From the NCBI RefSeq assembly GCF_017814435.1, contig NZ_JAGJCB010000004.1:124001-188000 (forward strand): a stretch of 64,000 nucleotides of DNA, read 5' to 3'. A program made the translations under genes and the position numbers. The stretch's first letter is position 1. Every line of letters starts with the position of its first letter. The stretch comes from Mariniflexile gromovii. GTDB taxonomy: Bacteria > Bacteroidota > Bacteroidia > Flavobacteriales > Flavobacteriaceae. This document shows, piece after piece, positions 37,135 through 46,999 of this stretch. The notes under the pieces were generated by a model. That model worked only from the letters and a program-made list of their open reading frames with translations, was not told the origin of the DNA and did no database searches.

Positions 37135-40100
37135 ATGAAAACAAAGTTTAGTGGAATTCTAACGCTATTACTAGCGTTTGTCGTGCAGCTAACGTTCGCA
37201 CAAGAAAAGACTATTTCAGGTACAGTATCAGATGCGTCTGGTTTGCCCTTACCTGGAGCTACTGTCTTAGTAAAAGGTACTACTACAGGTACTTCAACAG
37301 ATTTCGATGGAAGATATTCAATTAAAGCTAATACAGGTGCTACACTTGTGTTTAGTTTTGTGGGATATACAACCCAAGAAAGAAAAGTAGCAGCCTCAAA
37401 TTCAATTAATGTGCAATTAACTGAAGACACAGCTGTTTTAGAAGAGGTTGTGGTAACTGCATTAGGTATTAAAAGGGAAAAAGCTTCAATTGGTTCTGCT
37501 GTTACAACTGTAAACACTGAAGAACTAAATGAGGGCTCTCAAACAAACTTAGCTGATGCAATAAAAGGTAAAGTAGCAGGTGTTGTAATTTCAAATTCTT
37601 CTACGGATCCTGGTGCTTCTTCTGGTGTTATCATTAGAGGATTTAGTTCATTAGGTGGTAGCAACCAGCCTCTTTACATTGTTGATGGTGTTCCTATCAG
37701 TGACGGATCAAGATTTTCATCTAGTTTGAATGGCGGTTATGACTTTGGGCGTGGATCAGGAGATATTAACCCTGAAAACATTGAATCTATCTCTGTTTTG
37801 AAAGGAGCTTCAAGTACTGCTCTTTATGGATCAAGAGCTGCGAATGGTGTTATTATAATTACTACAAAAAAAGGAAAATCATCTAAATTAGATATAGATT
37901 TTTCAACTTCTATGATTTTTTCTGATTTGTTAAGAGCTCCTAAATACCAAGATCAGTTTGGCCAAGGTTGGGATGGTCAACATTACTTAGGAGAAAATGG
38001 CTCATGGGGTCCACGCTTTGACAATAGTGTAATAGTTTGGGGAAATGTGGTAAATAACTCTCAAAAATTAAAGCCTTATGCGTTCCAAAAAGATCAATTA
38101 AGAAACTTTTTTGATATTGGTGAATCTTATATTACTAATGTTTCTGTTGCAGGAGGTTCGGATACTACTACAGGTAGAATCTCTGTAAACAACGCCACAT
38201 CAGACGGTATTTATCCTACAAGTGCGGATAGTTATGAAAGAAACACATTAACACTTTCTTTTAGTTCCAAATTAGATTTCTTAACTTTTGGTGGTAGTTT
38301 AAATTACGTAAACACCTCTGGTAGCGCTGTTGCTACTGGTCAAGGTTTATCTGTTATAAATAACTTAATGCAGATTCCAACGGATATAGACATTACTGAA
38401 TTTAAGGATTATAAAGATCCGTTTAATAACGTTTCTAACTATTACACTCCTTATGGTGTTACTAACCCTTACTTCACATTAAATGAAAATGGAAGTGGCT
38501 ATAAAAAAGAGCGTGTTTATGGCGCATTTGATGTAAGCGCAGAAATAAACTCTTGGTCTAGTATTGGATATAGATTTGGTATAGATGCATATGCAGATAA
38601 CACTATAATATGGAGAGCCATAGTAGACGCTGACCCAGGTAGTCCAAATGATGGGACCAGCACCGAAGAATCTGGAGCTTATTCTGAAGCAAATAACATT
38701 GTTAAGCAATTCAACCATGACTTTTTCTATAACCTCAACTTAGAGGCTAGTGATAAGTTTAATATTGAATCAACATTTGGTTTTAACTATAATGATAGAT
38801 TTACTACAGGTTTAGCTGCTTCTGTAAGTTCTCAAGACATACCAGGATATTATTCATTAGCAAATTCAGCTAGTACTCCAATAACTTCTTCAACTATAAG
38901 CAAAAGAAGATTATATGGAGTATTCAATTCTAGTACTTTTTCATATAACGACATGTTATATCTTACAACTAACATTAGAAATGACTGGTATTCAACTCTT
39001 CCAGAAGAAAATAGATCTGTTCTTTACGGTGGTGTAAATGCTTCTTGGATTGCAACAAATACATTTCCTGAAATAAAAAATGTTTTAAGCTATGGTAAAT
39101 TAAGACTGGGTTATGGAGAAACAGGTGTAGATACCGATCCTTATCAAATTGACCCTGTAATTGTATCTGGCGAAATTGACAATCAAGGATTCAGAACTTT
39201 AGCATTTCCAGCAGGAGGCTTTAACGCTTTCGAAATTGGTAATAGAGCTGGAAATCCAAATTTAAAACCGGAAAGAAGAAAAGAGTTTGAAATTGGTGCC
39301 GAATTATCATTTATAAAAAACCGTATCTCTGTAGATTTTACTTATTACGATGCTAAAGTGGAAAACCAAATATTAAACTTACCATTAGCAGCTTCTTCTG
39401 GTTATACAAATCAAACAGCAAATGTTGGTGTAATATCTAATAAAGGTTATGAAGCTTTACTTAAACTAAGTATTTTTAGAAATTCAGACGGTTTCAATTG
39501 GGATACTTCTTTTAACTTTTCTACTAATGATGCTATCTTAGAAGAATTAGATGATCGATTAGAACAAGTTGATTTAGGAGGATTGAGTACAGTAGCTTTA
39601 GTTGCAAGAAAGGGACAACCGTTATCATTATTAGAAGGTAGTGTAGCAAAAAGAGATCCTAATGGCAATATAGTTGTAGACGCAAACGGTGTTCCAGTTG
39701 CTTCACCTATCAAAGAGATTTATGGTGATACCCAATATGACTATACTCTAGGTATATCAAATGATTTTTCATACAAAGGATTTTCATTAGGTTTTACGCT
39801 TGACGTTAGAGAAGGTGGCTTAATGTTTTCAAGAACTGCAGATATTACTAGATTCACAGGTAACTCTATAACGACTACTATTAATGATAGAAATCCATAC
39901 ATAATACCAAATTCGGTACAGGAAGTAAGTACTGGTGTATTTGAAACCAATACTACCGCAATTGATTCGGAGCATTGGGATGATTATTATAGAGCAGAAG
40001 CTAATGACAGAGAAAATGTTATTGATAAATCGTTTATAAAATTAAGAGAGGTTATATTCTCATATAGATTCTCAAAAAATATAATCAAGAAAACTCCTTT

Positions 40101-40278
40101 TGAAGATTTATCAATAAGTGTAATAGGAAGAAACCTTTTACTATTCACACCTGAGTCTAATCAATTTATTGATCCTGAGGTTTCTACTTTTGGTACCGAT
40201 TTAAATAGCCAATTTGGAGAGTTTAGCGCAAATCCTAGTACTAAGAGTCTAGGTGTTACATTAAAGGCTAGATTTTAA
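37135..40278 (+). CDS. SusC/RagA-family TonB-linked outer-membrane transporter
   Basis: Imports oligomers across the outer membrane with a SusD lid, driven by TonB. With ATG at 37135 it has 1047 residues: signal peptide (1-22, ending TFAQ), a carboxypeptidase-regulatory-like beta domain (about 24-100, ISGTVSDASGLPLPGATV and FDGRYSI), a TonB-box-like LEEVVVTALGI near 103-113, a plug domain (VAGVVISN, IRGFSSLGG, PLYIVDGVPI, ANGVIIITTKKG) and a large barrel ending KARF. A TTG at 37105 is in frame but precedes a clear signal sequence. It heads an operon with SusD and two lipoproteins. The substrate is unknown. Confidence 0.95.
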   Translation: MKTKFSGILTLLLAFVVQLTFAQEKTISGTVSDASGLPLPGATVLVKGTTTGTSTDFDGRYSIKANTGATLVFSFVGYTTQERKVAASNSINVQLTEDTAVLEEVVVTALGIKREKASIGSAVTTVNTEELNEGSQTNLADAIKGKVAGVVISNSSTDPGASSGVIIRGFSSLGGSNQPLYIVDGVPISDGSRFSSSLNGGYDFGRGSGDINPENIESISVLKGASSTALYGSRAANGVIIITTKKGKSSKLDIDFSTSMIFSDLLRAPKYQDQFGQGWDGQHYLGENGSWGPRFDNSVIVWGNVVNNSQKLKPYAFQKDQLRNFFDIGESYITNVSVAGGSDTTTGRISVNNATSDGIYPTSADSYERNTLTLSFSSKLDFLTFGGSLNYVNTSGSAVATGQGLSVINNLMQIPTDIDITEFKDYKDPFNNVSNYYTPYGVTNPYFTLNENGSGYKKERVYGAFDVSAEINSWSSIGYRFGIDAYADNTIIWRAIVDADPGSPNDGTSTEESGAYSEANNIVKQFNHDFFYNLNLEASDKFNIESTFGFNYNDRFTTGLAASVSSQDIPGYYSLANSASTPITSSTISKRRLYGVFNSSTFSYNDMLYLTTNIRNDWYSTLPEENRSVLYGGVNASWIATNTFPEIKNVLSYGKLRLGYGETGVDTDPYQIDPVIVSGEIDNQGFRTLAFPAGGFNAFEIGNRAGNPNLKPERRKEFEIGAELSFIKNRISVDFTYYDAKVENQILNLPLAASSGYTNQTANVGVISNKGYEALLKLSIFRNSDGFNWDTSFNFSTNDAILEELDDRLEQVDLGGLSTVALVARKGQPLSLLEGSVAKRDPNGNIVVDANGVPVASPIKEIYGDTQYDYTLGISNDFSYKGFSLGFTLDVREGGLMFSRTADITRFTGNSITTTINDRNPYIIPNSVQEVSTGVFETNTTAIDSEHWDDYYRAEANDRENVIDKSFIKLREVIFSYRFSKNIIKKTPFEDLSISVIGRNLLLFTPESNQFIDPEVSTFGTDLNSQFGEFSANPSTKSLGVTLKARF

Positions 40279-40298
40279 TTAATTTTAAAAATAAAAAG

Positions 40299-41762
40299 AT
40301 GAAAAATATAATTAGATTTCTTTTTCTCGCAATCTTGATAACCTCATGCGAAGAAGATTTAAACATAAATACAAATCCAAATACTCCTGTAGGTGCAGAT
40401 AAAAGTTTTATCTTAACAGCTGCTCAAGGATCTATTGCTAGGGTGTTAGGTGGAGATTTAACGAACTTAGGCGGTTTTTTAGCACAATACCATACACAAC
40501 CAGGTACAGCTTCTCAATATTTAGAAATTGATACATATAACATGAATACAGACTATGCAAATAGGCTATGGAATGAGCTATATGCTGGTGCTTTGAATGA
40601 TTTAGAACATGTTAAAAAAGTTTCTGATGAAGAGAACGATACAGGTTCTTATTTAATTGCTACACTTTTACAAACATATACTTATCAGGTTTTAACAGAT
40701 CTTTTTGGAAGTATTCCTTATTCTGAAGCCTTATTAGGAGCTGGCAACATTAATCCTAAACCCGATGCAGGAGAAACTATTTATCCTGCATTAATAGAAA
40801 GTATAGATACAGCTTTAGCAAAATATAATAGTGATTCTGTAGCTTCTACTGTTGGCACCCAGGACATAATTTATAGTGCCAACATGAGTGATTGGGTAAA
40901 ATTTGCAAATACTTTAAAACTTAAAATGTATTTAAGAATGGCCTATACAAGTCAAGCAAATCCTACTGCTGTAAATGCACTTTTAGCTGCTAATAACTTT
41001 ATATCATCTGATGCTAAGTTTTCCGTTTACTCTGCAATTAAAGAAGAAAACAAAAACAATCCTTTTTATGATGTTCAGATTGATAGGTTAGGCGATGTTA
41101 ATAACATAGCAAGTTTATCACTTTTAAATTTCTATACTGATAATTCAGACCCTAGAATTGATGCCGTATATCGTAAAAATACTGCGGGGCTTCATAGAGG
41201 TATAGATTCAGGTGATAGAGCTAGTGTTGCTTCAGTTCTAGCAACTGCTTTTTCTAGACCAAACATTAAACCTAATACACCTGTTTATCTTTTGACTGTT
41301 AGCGAAAGTAACTTTCTTCAAGCTGAAGCTTTGATTAGATATGCTGGTGGTACTGGTGCAGATGCCAAATACAATGCAGGTGTATTGAATTCATTTTTAA
41401 CGTATGGATTAACAGCCGCTCAAGCAAATGCACTTACTGGAAGTGGTGGTGCTTACGAATATGTTCCTTCTGCTACTGTAGAAACAGCAGTAAGACAAGT
41501 AATGGTTCAAAAATGGGCTTCACTAGCTTATGTAAATAATATTGAAGCATTTTTTGAATTAACTAGAACCAAATATCCAGAAATTAAAACTTTTGGCACT
41601 CAAAACTATACTATTGGAAATTTGATTGTTTCTAGGAACTCTGTATTACCTGCTGGTCAAACTCCAAAAACACTTTTTTATCCAGGAGATGAAGTGAAAA
41701 GAAACTCTAATTTGGATCAAAAAGCTTCTCTTACAGAGAAAATTTGGTGGGATCAAAAATAA
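40299..41762 (+). CDS. SusD/RagB-family nutrient-binding lipoprotein
   Basis: A 487-residue surface lipoprotein that caps the SusC barrel. The N-terminus MKNIIRFLFLAILITSCEED carries a lipobox with Cys17. GGFLAQYHTQ, YQVLTDLFGSIPYSEAL and FLQAEALIRYAGG are typical of the SusD-like fold with its TPR helices; the sequence resembles the SusD_2 subgroup. Twenty bases after susC and 22 before the next gene, so cotranscribed. Confidence 0.93.
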   Translation: MKNIIRFLFLAILITSCEEDLNINTNPNTPVGADKSFILTAAQGSIARVLGGDLTNLGGFLAQYHTQPGTASQYLEIDTYNMNTDYANRLWNELYAGALNDLEHVKKVSDEENDTGSYLIATLLQTYTYQVLTDLFGSIPYSEALLGAGNINPKPDAGETIYPALIESIDTALAKYNSDSVASTVGTQDIIYSANMSDWVKFANTLKLKMYLRMAYTSQANPTAVNALLAANNFISSDAKFSVYSAIKEENKNNPFYDVQIDRLGDVNNIASLSLLNFYTDNSDPRIDAVYRKNTAGLHRGIDSGDRASVASVLATAFSRPNIKPNTPVYLLTVSESNFLQAEALIRYAGGTGADAKYNAGVLNSFLTYGLTAAQANALTGSGGAYEYVPSATVETAVRQVMVQKWASLAYVNNIEAFFELTRTKYPEIKTFGTQNYTIGNLIVSRNSVLPAGQTPKTLFYPGDEVKRNSNLDQKASLTEKIWWDQK

Positions 41763-41784
41763 ATTAAAATAAAAAAATATAAAG

Positions 41785-42432
41785 ATGAAAATAACATATA
41801 AATATATAAGCCGTCTATCTTTAGTGCTGATAGCATTATTGATGACATCTTGTACCGAAGAAAATCCTATTAAATCTGACATTACCTATTATGCAGATGT
41901 TCAGTTAGTTGGAGATAGCACTATGGCTATAATACAAGGAGAAACATTCTCCGATCCAGGAGCTATTTCTTTAATTGATGGTGAATCGGTACCTTATACG
42001 ACTACAGGATCTGTCAATACCTCTACTCCAGGAGTGTATTTCCTTACATACGAAACTATAAATGATGATGGTTTTCCTGCCTCAGCTAAAAGAACCGTAG
42101 TTGTATTATCTAATACTCCAAGTATTTATAATTTTGAAGGAAATTGGAGAAGAAGCGCAACAGGCAATGCAACTATTGTTCGTATTTCTGATAGAGAATA
42201 CACCCATAGCAATGCTGGCGGCGTGGATGGAGACAATGCACTTTTTGTTACTTTTTATAATATAGATGATGTTAATTTATATATACCAAGACAAGAAAAT
42301 GCGTCTGTTACTGGAATTACTGTAGAGAGTGTTCTTGGTTCTGGAAAAATAATTAATGCTAATGAAATTAACTGGGTTTTAAACGCTAGTGGTTTCTATG
42401 GTAGTTTACTTAGAATATTTAAAAGAGTTTAA
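41785..42432 (+). CDS. Ig-like (DUF5011-type) lipoprotein of the SusCD operon
   Basis: 215 residues with a lipobox LMTSC (Cys24). After it, residues about 40-110 resemble a DUF5011-like immunoglobulin repeat: VQLVGDSTMAIIQGETFSDPG and TPGVYFLTYETINDDG, read in parts, with the usual 'G..Y.V.Y...D..GN' pattern somewhat altered. The second half is a beta-rich domain of unknown type. Such proteins usually sit on the cell surface beside SusD and may bind the substrate. Sixteen bases before the next gene. Confidence 0.75.
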   Translation: MKITYKYISRLSLVLIALLMTSCTEENPIKSDITYYADVQLVGDSTMAIIQGETFSDPGAISLIDGESVPYTTTGSVNTSTPGVYFLTYETINDDGFPASAKRTVVVLSNTPSIYNFEGNWRRSATGNATIVRISDREYTHSNAGGVDGDNALFVTFYNIDDVNLYIPRQENASVTGITVESVLGSGKIINANEINWVLNASGFYGSLLRIFKRV

Positions 42433-42448
42433 AAAAATAAAAAATATT

Positions 42449-42943
42449 ATGAAAAACATATATAAATGTAGTTTAATTCTTCTTTTTGCATTGGTAGCAT
42501 CATGTACCAGTGAAGAAGGCTATGCAGATTTGACACTAGATAAATCTGCAGTTTCAGAAATGTCTGGAGATTGGTATGTAGAAACATTTGTCAATGGCAA
42601 CTTAGCTCTAGGGTATGAAGTTATAACAGTTTCAAACACTCCTGAAGATGACGGTACTGCTATCCAAATTTTTGATCATAGTCACATTTGGGAATTCAAT
42701 ACAGCTGTTCCTGTTAATATTTCATCATTAACTTTTGAAGGTTCTAATTTAGCAAGTAAAGTTGATGATTATGAGATAACTGTTAATATAACGAATGGAG
42801 CTATTGTAAAAAATGGCACTACAAGTACATCTGGTAGAACAGCAGATAAGATATCATTTGATATTGAATTTTCTGATGACCCAGGTACTATATATCATAT
42901 TGAAGGCTACAAAAGAACTGGTTTCTTAGAAGACGAACATTAA
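42449..42943 (+). CDS. Putative lipid-binding-type lipoprotein of the SusCD operon
   Basis: With the ATG at 42449 the product has 164 residues and a lipobox LVASC (Cys19); an earlier in-frame start at 42389 would lie inside the preceding gene and bury the signal. EMSGDWYVETFVNG resembles the calycin-like start of lipid-binding putative hydrolase domains (PF12888 type), and the C-terminus is beta-rich. Last gene of the operon; a strong terminator follows. Function is unproven. Confidence 0.7.
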   Translation: MKNIYKCSLILLFALVASCTSEEGYADLTLDKSAVSEMSGDWYVETFVNGNLALGYEVITVSNTPEDDGTAIQIFDHSHIWEFNTAVPVNISSLTFEGSNLASKVDDYEITVNITNGAIVKNGTTSTSGRTADKISFDIEFSDDPGTIYHIEGYKRTGFLEDEH

Positions 42944-42967
42944 CAATAAATGTAATTCAATAAATTA

Positions 42968-42998
42968 AACCGAAGAAAATTAATTCTTCGGTTTTTTT
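42968..42998 (+). terminator. Terminator of the SusCD operon
   Basis: Ten-base arms AACCGAAGAA/TTCTTCGGTT with loop AATTAA, followed by seven T. It ends 14 bases before rlmB, whose own -7-like TACCTTTA overlaps its tail at 43000-43007. Confidence 0.9.
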
Positions 42999-43011
42999 AT
43001 ACCTTTACGCC

Positions 43012-43752
43012 ATGGAAAAGCAAACACAAATATTTGGGATAAGAGCTATCATAGAAGCCATAAATTCTGAAGAAACTTTAGATAAAGTATTTCTTCAAAA
43101 AGGATTACATGGTGAATTATACAGCGAATTAGAAACACTTATACGTACTAACTCAATAAACTTATCTTACGTCCCTGTTGAAAAACTAAATCGATTAACA
43201 AAAGGTAATCATCAAGGTGCTGTTGCACAAATATCTCCCATAGCGTTTCATGATCTAGAAACACTTGTTTTGAATGTTATGGAATCGGGTAAAACACCGT
43301 TGTTTTTGCTTTTGGACCAATTGAGTGATGTGCGTAATTTTGGTGCCATTATCCGTACTGCTGAATGTACTGGTGTTAACGGTATTATTATACAAAAAAA
43401 AGGTGGTGCTCCCGTAAATGGCGATACTATTAAAACAAGCGCTGGAGCAGTTTTTAAAATTCCTATTTGTAAAGTTGACCATATTAAAGATGCTGTTTTC
43501 CATATGCAAGCCTCTGGAATAAAAGTTATTGCTGCAACAGAAAAAACGGATGACACCTTATATGATGTATCGTTTACCGAACCTTGCGCTATCATCATGG
43601 GATCGGAAGACAGAGGTATTAATCCTTCTATTTTAAAAGTGGTAGATGCCAAGGCTAAATTACCTTTACTTGGCGAGATTGAATCTTTAAATGTTTCGGT
43701 GGCCTGTGGTGCTTTTTTGTATGAAGCGGTGAGACAAAGACTTTTGAAATAA
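43012..43752 (+). CDS. rlmB: 23S rRNA 2'-O-ribose methyltransferase RlmB
   Basis: Methylates G2251 (E. coli numbering) in the 23S P loop. The 246 residues show a small RNA-binding N-terminal domain (IFGIRAIIEAINSEE at 8-22) and the SpoU/TrmH knot: LLDQLSDVRNFGAIIRTAEC near 103-122, IIMGSEDRGINPSIL, and IESLNVSVACGAFLYEAVRQ near the end. Length fits RlmB rather than the shorter TrmL. Confidence 0.95.
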   Translation: MEKQTQIFGIRAIIEAINSEETLDKVFLQKGLHGELYSELETLIRTNSINLSYVPVEKLNRLTKGNHQGAVAQISPIAFHDLETLVLNVMESGKTPLFLLLDQLSDVRNFGAIIRTAECTGVNGIIIQKKGGAPVNGDTIKTSAGAVFKIPICKVDHIKDAVFHMQASGIKVIAATEKTDDTLYDVSFTEPCAIIMGSEDRGINPSILKVVDAKAKLPLLGEIESLNVSVACGAFLYEAVRQRLLK

Positions 43753-43783
43753 GATTTTCGATTGACGAATTACGATTTAAGAA

Positions 43784-44512
43784 CTATTCTTTATTTTTTT
43801 TGAAGGTATAATTAACTTTAGGTTGCTCCTGTTCTGGTTCTGGTTCTATTGTTTCTATAAAATTTCCGTTTTCATCGAAGTGTTTTAAAAAAGGGTCGTC
43901 GTCTTCATTATAATGGGGTTCTTCCCAAACGTATTTTTTGGGTTTCGCGATGGCTTTTCTAAAAATGAACGCAAATAGAAGCCCTGTTATCAATCCTGAT
44001 AAGTGACCTTCCCAAGAAACGCCTTCTTCTAAAGGCAAAGCGTACCAAATCATGCTTCCGTAAAGAAAAATGACCAATAATGACAAAGCTACCAATCGGT
44101 AATGCTTTGCAAAAACACCTTTAAAAAAAATAAAACTTACCAATACATAAATGAGTCCGCTAGCGCCAATATGGTATGAGGGTCTGCCAATGCACCATGT
44201 TAAAAAGCCTGAAACTATTATACCATAAAATATGACTTTCCAAGCGATAGGTCTATAGAAATAGAATAACGCCATAGACAACACAAACAATGGAATGCTA
44301 TTGTGATATAAATGTTGAATACTGCCATGTAAAAATGGGCTTAAAAACAAACCTCGCAAGCCTTTAAAGGTTTGTGGATAGATGCCGTATTTACTAAAGT
44401 TGAAACCAAAACGCACTTCGAACCAAAATACCAACCAAATAGTCAGCACAAAAAAAACGGGGTATGCAATGACACCTGTTGAAAATTTAAAATGGTCTTG
44501 GTTATTGTTCAT
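43784..44512 (-). CDS. Rhomboid-family intramembrane serine protease
   Basis: 242 residues with six or so hydrophobic helices. The active site is visible: HLYHNSIPL (HxxxN, His67 and Asn71), GASGLIY with Ser118, and EGHLSGLITGLL with catalytic His170. A hydrophilic Glu/Pro-rich tail follows from about 190. Substrates of bacterial rhomboids are rarely known. It is divergent from rarA across a REP-like element. Confidence 0.95.
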   Translation of the reverse strand: MNNNQDHFKFSTGVIAYPVFFVLTIWLVFWFEVRFGFNFSKYGIYPQTFKGLRGLFLSPFLHGSIQHLYHNSIPLFVLSMALFYFYRPIAWKVIFYGIIVSGFLTWCIGRPSYHIGASGLIYVLVSFIFFKGVFAKHYRLVALSLLVIFLYGSMIWYALPLEEGVSWEGHLSGLITGLLFAFIFRKAIAKPKKYVWEEPHYNEDDDPFLKHFDENGNFIETIEPEPEQEQPKVNYTFKKNKE

Positions 44513-44576
44513 AGAATTAAAGATAGCAAATTGTTAACCAAGTTTTGTGTTTGTGCTAAAATGGCAGAAGTGCACC

Positions 44577-44647
44577 GCGTGAGGGATTGAAGCAAGCTAC
44601 CGTGTAGCGCGTAAAGCCCGACCCCGACTTTTTTCGGGGGCACGCCC
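44577..44647 (-). repeat. REP-like intergenic element, copy C (inverted)
   Basis: On minus it begins GGGCGTG and ends CCCTCACGC, so the terminal arms still pair although both differ from copies A and B (GCGTTA/TAACGC). It also contains CCCCGA/TCGGGG and GGGTCGGGCTTT. It lies between the divergent rhomboid and rarA genes. Confidence 0.7.
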
Positions 44648-44711
44648 TAAAAAACAAAACTTAATAGCCATGAGATTCCTTTTTGAAAGGGAATTGTTTT
44701 AATTTTACAGT

Positions 44712-45989
44712 ATGAACGAACCTTTAGCAGAACGATTACGCCCAAAAACCTTGGAGGACTATGTAAGCCAAAAGCATTTGGTGGGGAAGGATGGTGCTTT
44801 ATCGCAACACATCAAGCAGGGTTTGATTCCATCGATGGTGTTTTGGGGGCCTCCGGGAACGGGAAAAACAACTTTGGCCAATATTATTGCTACTGAGTCT
44901 GGCAGACCTTTTTACACCTTGAGTGCCATAAATTCTGGTGTTAAGGATATTAGGGACGTTATTGACAAGGCGAAACAAAGTGGCGGTTTGTTTACTACCA
45001 AAAACCCGATTTTGTTTATTGATGAAATACATAGGTTTAGTAAATCGCAACAGGATTCGTTATTACAAGCGGTTGAAAAAGGTTGGGTAACTTTAATTGG
45101 TGCCACGACCGAAAACCCAAGTTTTGAGGTGATTCCTGCCCTTTTATCGCGCTGCCAAGTTTATACTTTAAATGCTTTTGATAAGAGCGATTTAGAGACG
45201 CTTTTAACGCGCGCTATTGAAAATGACACGCAATTATCTAAAAAGAAGATAAAGCTGAAGGAAACCAATGCGCTGATACGCCTTTCGGGTGGTGATGCTA
45301 GAAAACTGCTGAATATTTTTGAATTGATTGTAAATTCGGAAAACAGCGATGCCATTGAAATTACGGACGATGGCGTTTTGAAAAAAATACAGAGCAATAC
45401 GGTGCGCTACGATAAAACGGGCGAACAGCATTATGATATTATTTCGGCGTTTATAAAATCAATTCGTGGTAGCGACCCCAACGGGGCGGTTTATTGGTTA
45501 GCCCGTATGCTTGAAGGTGGCGAAGATGTAAAGTTTATTGCCAGAAGATTGCTTATATCAGCAAGTGAAGATATTGGGAATGCCAACCCAACGGCGTTGG
45601 TAATTGCCAACAATACATTTCAAGCGGTTTCGGTTATTGGACATCCGGAATCTAGAATTTTATTGAGCCAATGTGCTACATACTTAGCGTGTTCGCCAAA
45701 AAGTAACGCCGCTTATATGGCTATTGGCAAAGCGCAACAATTGGTAAGGGAAACGGGCGATTTATCGGTGCCCTTGGATATTAGAAATGCACCTACAAAA
45801 CTGATGAAAGAATTGGGTTATGGTGAAAACTACCAATATGCCCACAACTACGAAAATAATTTTGCCAACCAAGAATTTTTACCTGAAGAAGTAAAAAACA
45901 CCAAACTTTACGACCCTGGCAATAATGCCCGCGAAAATGCCCACCGCGAATTTTTAAAACAACGTTGGAAGGATAAGTATGGGTATTAA
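44712..45989 (+). CDS. rarA: Replication-associated recombination protein RarA (MgsA)
   Basis: An AAA+ ATPase of the clamp-loader type acting at stalled replication forks. The 425 residues contain Walker A GPPGTGKT at 46-53, Walker B FIDEIHR at 103-109, sensor 1 GATTENPSFEV, the arginine finger region LLSRCQVY, and the C-terminal tetramerisation part (GSDPNGAVYWLARML, then DIRNAPTKLMKELGYG). Complete. Confidence 0.97.
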   Translation: MNEPLAERLRPKTLEDYVSQKHLVGKDGALSQHIKQGLIPSMVFWGPPGTGKTTLANIIATESGRPFYTLSAINSGVKDIRDVIDKAKQSGGLFTTKNPILFIDEIHRFSKSQQDSLLQAVEKGWVTLIGATTENPSFEVIPALLSRCQVYTLNAFDKSDLETLLTRAIENDTQLSKKKIKLKETNALIRLSGGDARKLLNIFELIVNSENSDAIEITDDGVLKKIQSNTVRYDKTGEQHYDIISAFIKSIRGSDPNGAVYWLARMLEGGEDVKFIARRLLISASEDIGNANPTALVIANNTFQAVSVIGHPESRILLSQCATYLACSPKSNAAYMAIGKAQQLVRETGDLSVPLDIRNAPTKLMKELGYGENYQYAHNYENNFANQEFLPEEVKNTKLYDPGNNARENAHREFLKQRWKDKYGY

Positions 45990-46021
45990 GGTTTTGGGTA
46001 TTAGGGTTTGGGTGTTAGTTT

Positions 46022-46080
46022 GTTGCTAAGTTGATTAACTATCACAACTTAACGACTCAACGACTAAACAACTTAACATC
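46022..46080. repeat. Low-complexity ACTTAACGACT-type spacer
   Basis: GTTGCTAAGTT at 46022-46032, then ACAACTTAACGACTCAACGA-type repetition. The same 11 bases GTTGCTAAGTT start a similar spacer at 60957. G-rich GGGT repeats precede it. No gene signal. Confidence 0.5.
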
Positions 46081-46082
46081 TA

Positions 46083-46955
46083 TTAAAATTTAATATTAAG
46101 CACTTCTTGCTTTAAAACATCATTATCATAGTATTCTAAAACCCAATTATTATCCTTTTTATATATAGTAGCATTTCTACCATCTACCAAATACATATCT
46201 GGAATGCTTGTTTTTTTAATTTTATAAACCACTTTGGGAGTGCTGTCTACCAACTGAAATCCGTTTTCAATGACCTGTGCATATAAAATACCTGATGGGG
46301 ATGCTTTTACGGTTACTGTTGTTGTACTTGTTACATCTTTAGCAACCACTTTTGGAGTAGGCGTTTGAGCAACCGCTTCAACCTTTGGTTCTGCTCTTTC
46401 TACAACGGCTTCTTTTTCTTTTTTAAGGTTTTCAATTTCCTGTCTTAACGTTTCTATTTCTTTTGAAACCTCACTTTTGGTTTCTACCTCTTGTGATACC
46501 GCAACGCTTGCATTGGCAATTGGTACATATTTATATTTAAGTGCCTCAATGGATTTAAAAGCATCCCTCAAAGCTTCAGTATAGGCACGTTGATATTCTT
46601 TTTCCCTACTTTCTCCTATTTCAGAGGTATAAACCACTTGGTCATTACAATTTTTAAGTTCTACAGCTAACTTGGTCTTAAACATGCTATTATCTTTTAT
46701 CAAATTCGATTTTAATGCCAAACATCTGTTTTTCATAACGTCTGCTGGATAATCTGATCCTTCCATTAAAGCTATAAAACCATATTTGTTAAATAAAAAT
46801 TCGGTTAATGAGTTTAATTGGTATTGGTCTGTTTCCTTTAAAAAATCGTATTTTTTTGGAACAATAACATACTTATAGTTATTTAAATTACTTTGAGAAA
46901 ACATACTAGCTGAAAACAAGCACGTAATAAGAATGGCGATATATTTAAGTTTCAT
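46083..46955 (-). CDS. Secreted coiled-coil protein, conserved hypothetical
   Basis: 290 residues with a signal peptide (about 1-20, ending SMFSQ), an N-terminal domain of about 140 residues (YKYVIVPKKYDFLKETDQY; LNSLTEFLFNKYGF), a charged coiled coil at about 158-190 (EVSKEIETLRQEIENLKKEK), a Pro/Val/Thr-rich linker, and a short C-terminal beta domain with GILYAQVIENGFQLVD. I recall similar proteins in Flavobacteriaceae but no function. It lies upstream of nothing obviously related. Confidence 0.8.
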   Translation of the reverse strand: MKLKYIAILITCLFSASMFSQSNLNNYKYVIVPKKYDFLKETDQYQLNSLTEFLFNKYGFIALMEGSDYPADVMKNRCLALKSNLIKDNSMFKTKLAVELKNCNDQVVYTSEIGESREKEYQRAYTEALRDAFKSIEALKYKYVPIANASVAVSQEVETKSEVSKEIETLRQEIENLKKEKEAVVERAEPKVEAVAQTPTPKVVAKDVTSTTTVTVKASPSGILYAQVIENGFQLVDSTPKVVYKIKKTSIPDMYLVDGRNATIYKKDNNWVLEYYDNDVLKQEVLNIKF

Positions 46956-46999
46956 TTTTATTTAATTTTATAATTAAGCTATGTTTGTAAAGATACGTT

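Noticed and set aside
42389-42448. Earlier start for the last SusCD-operon lipoprotein
   Set aside because: It lies within the previous gene and would hide the lipoprotein signal.
45990-46020. G-quadruplex from GGGTATTAGGGTTTGGGTG
   Set aside because: Only three GGG tracts are present, so a stable three-layer quadruplex is not supported.
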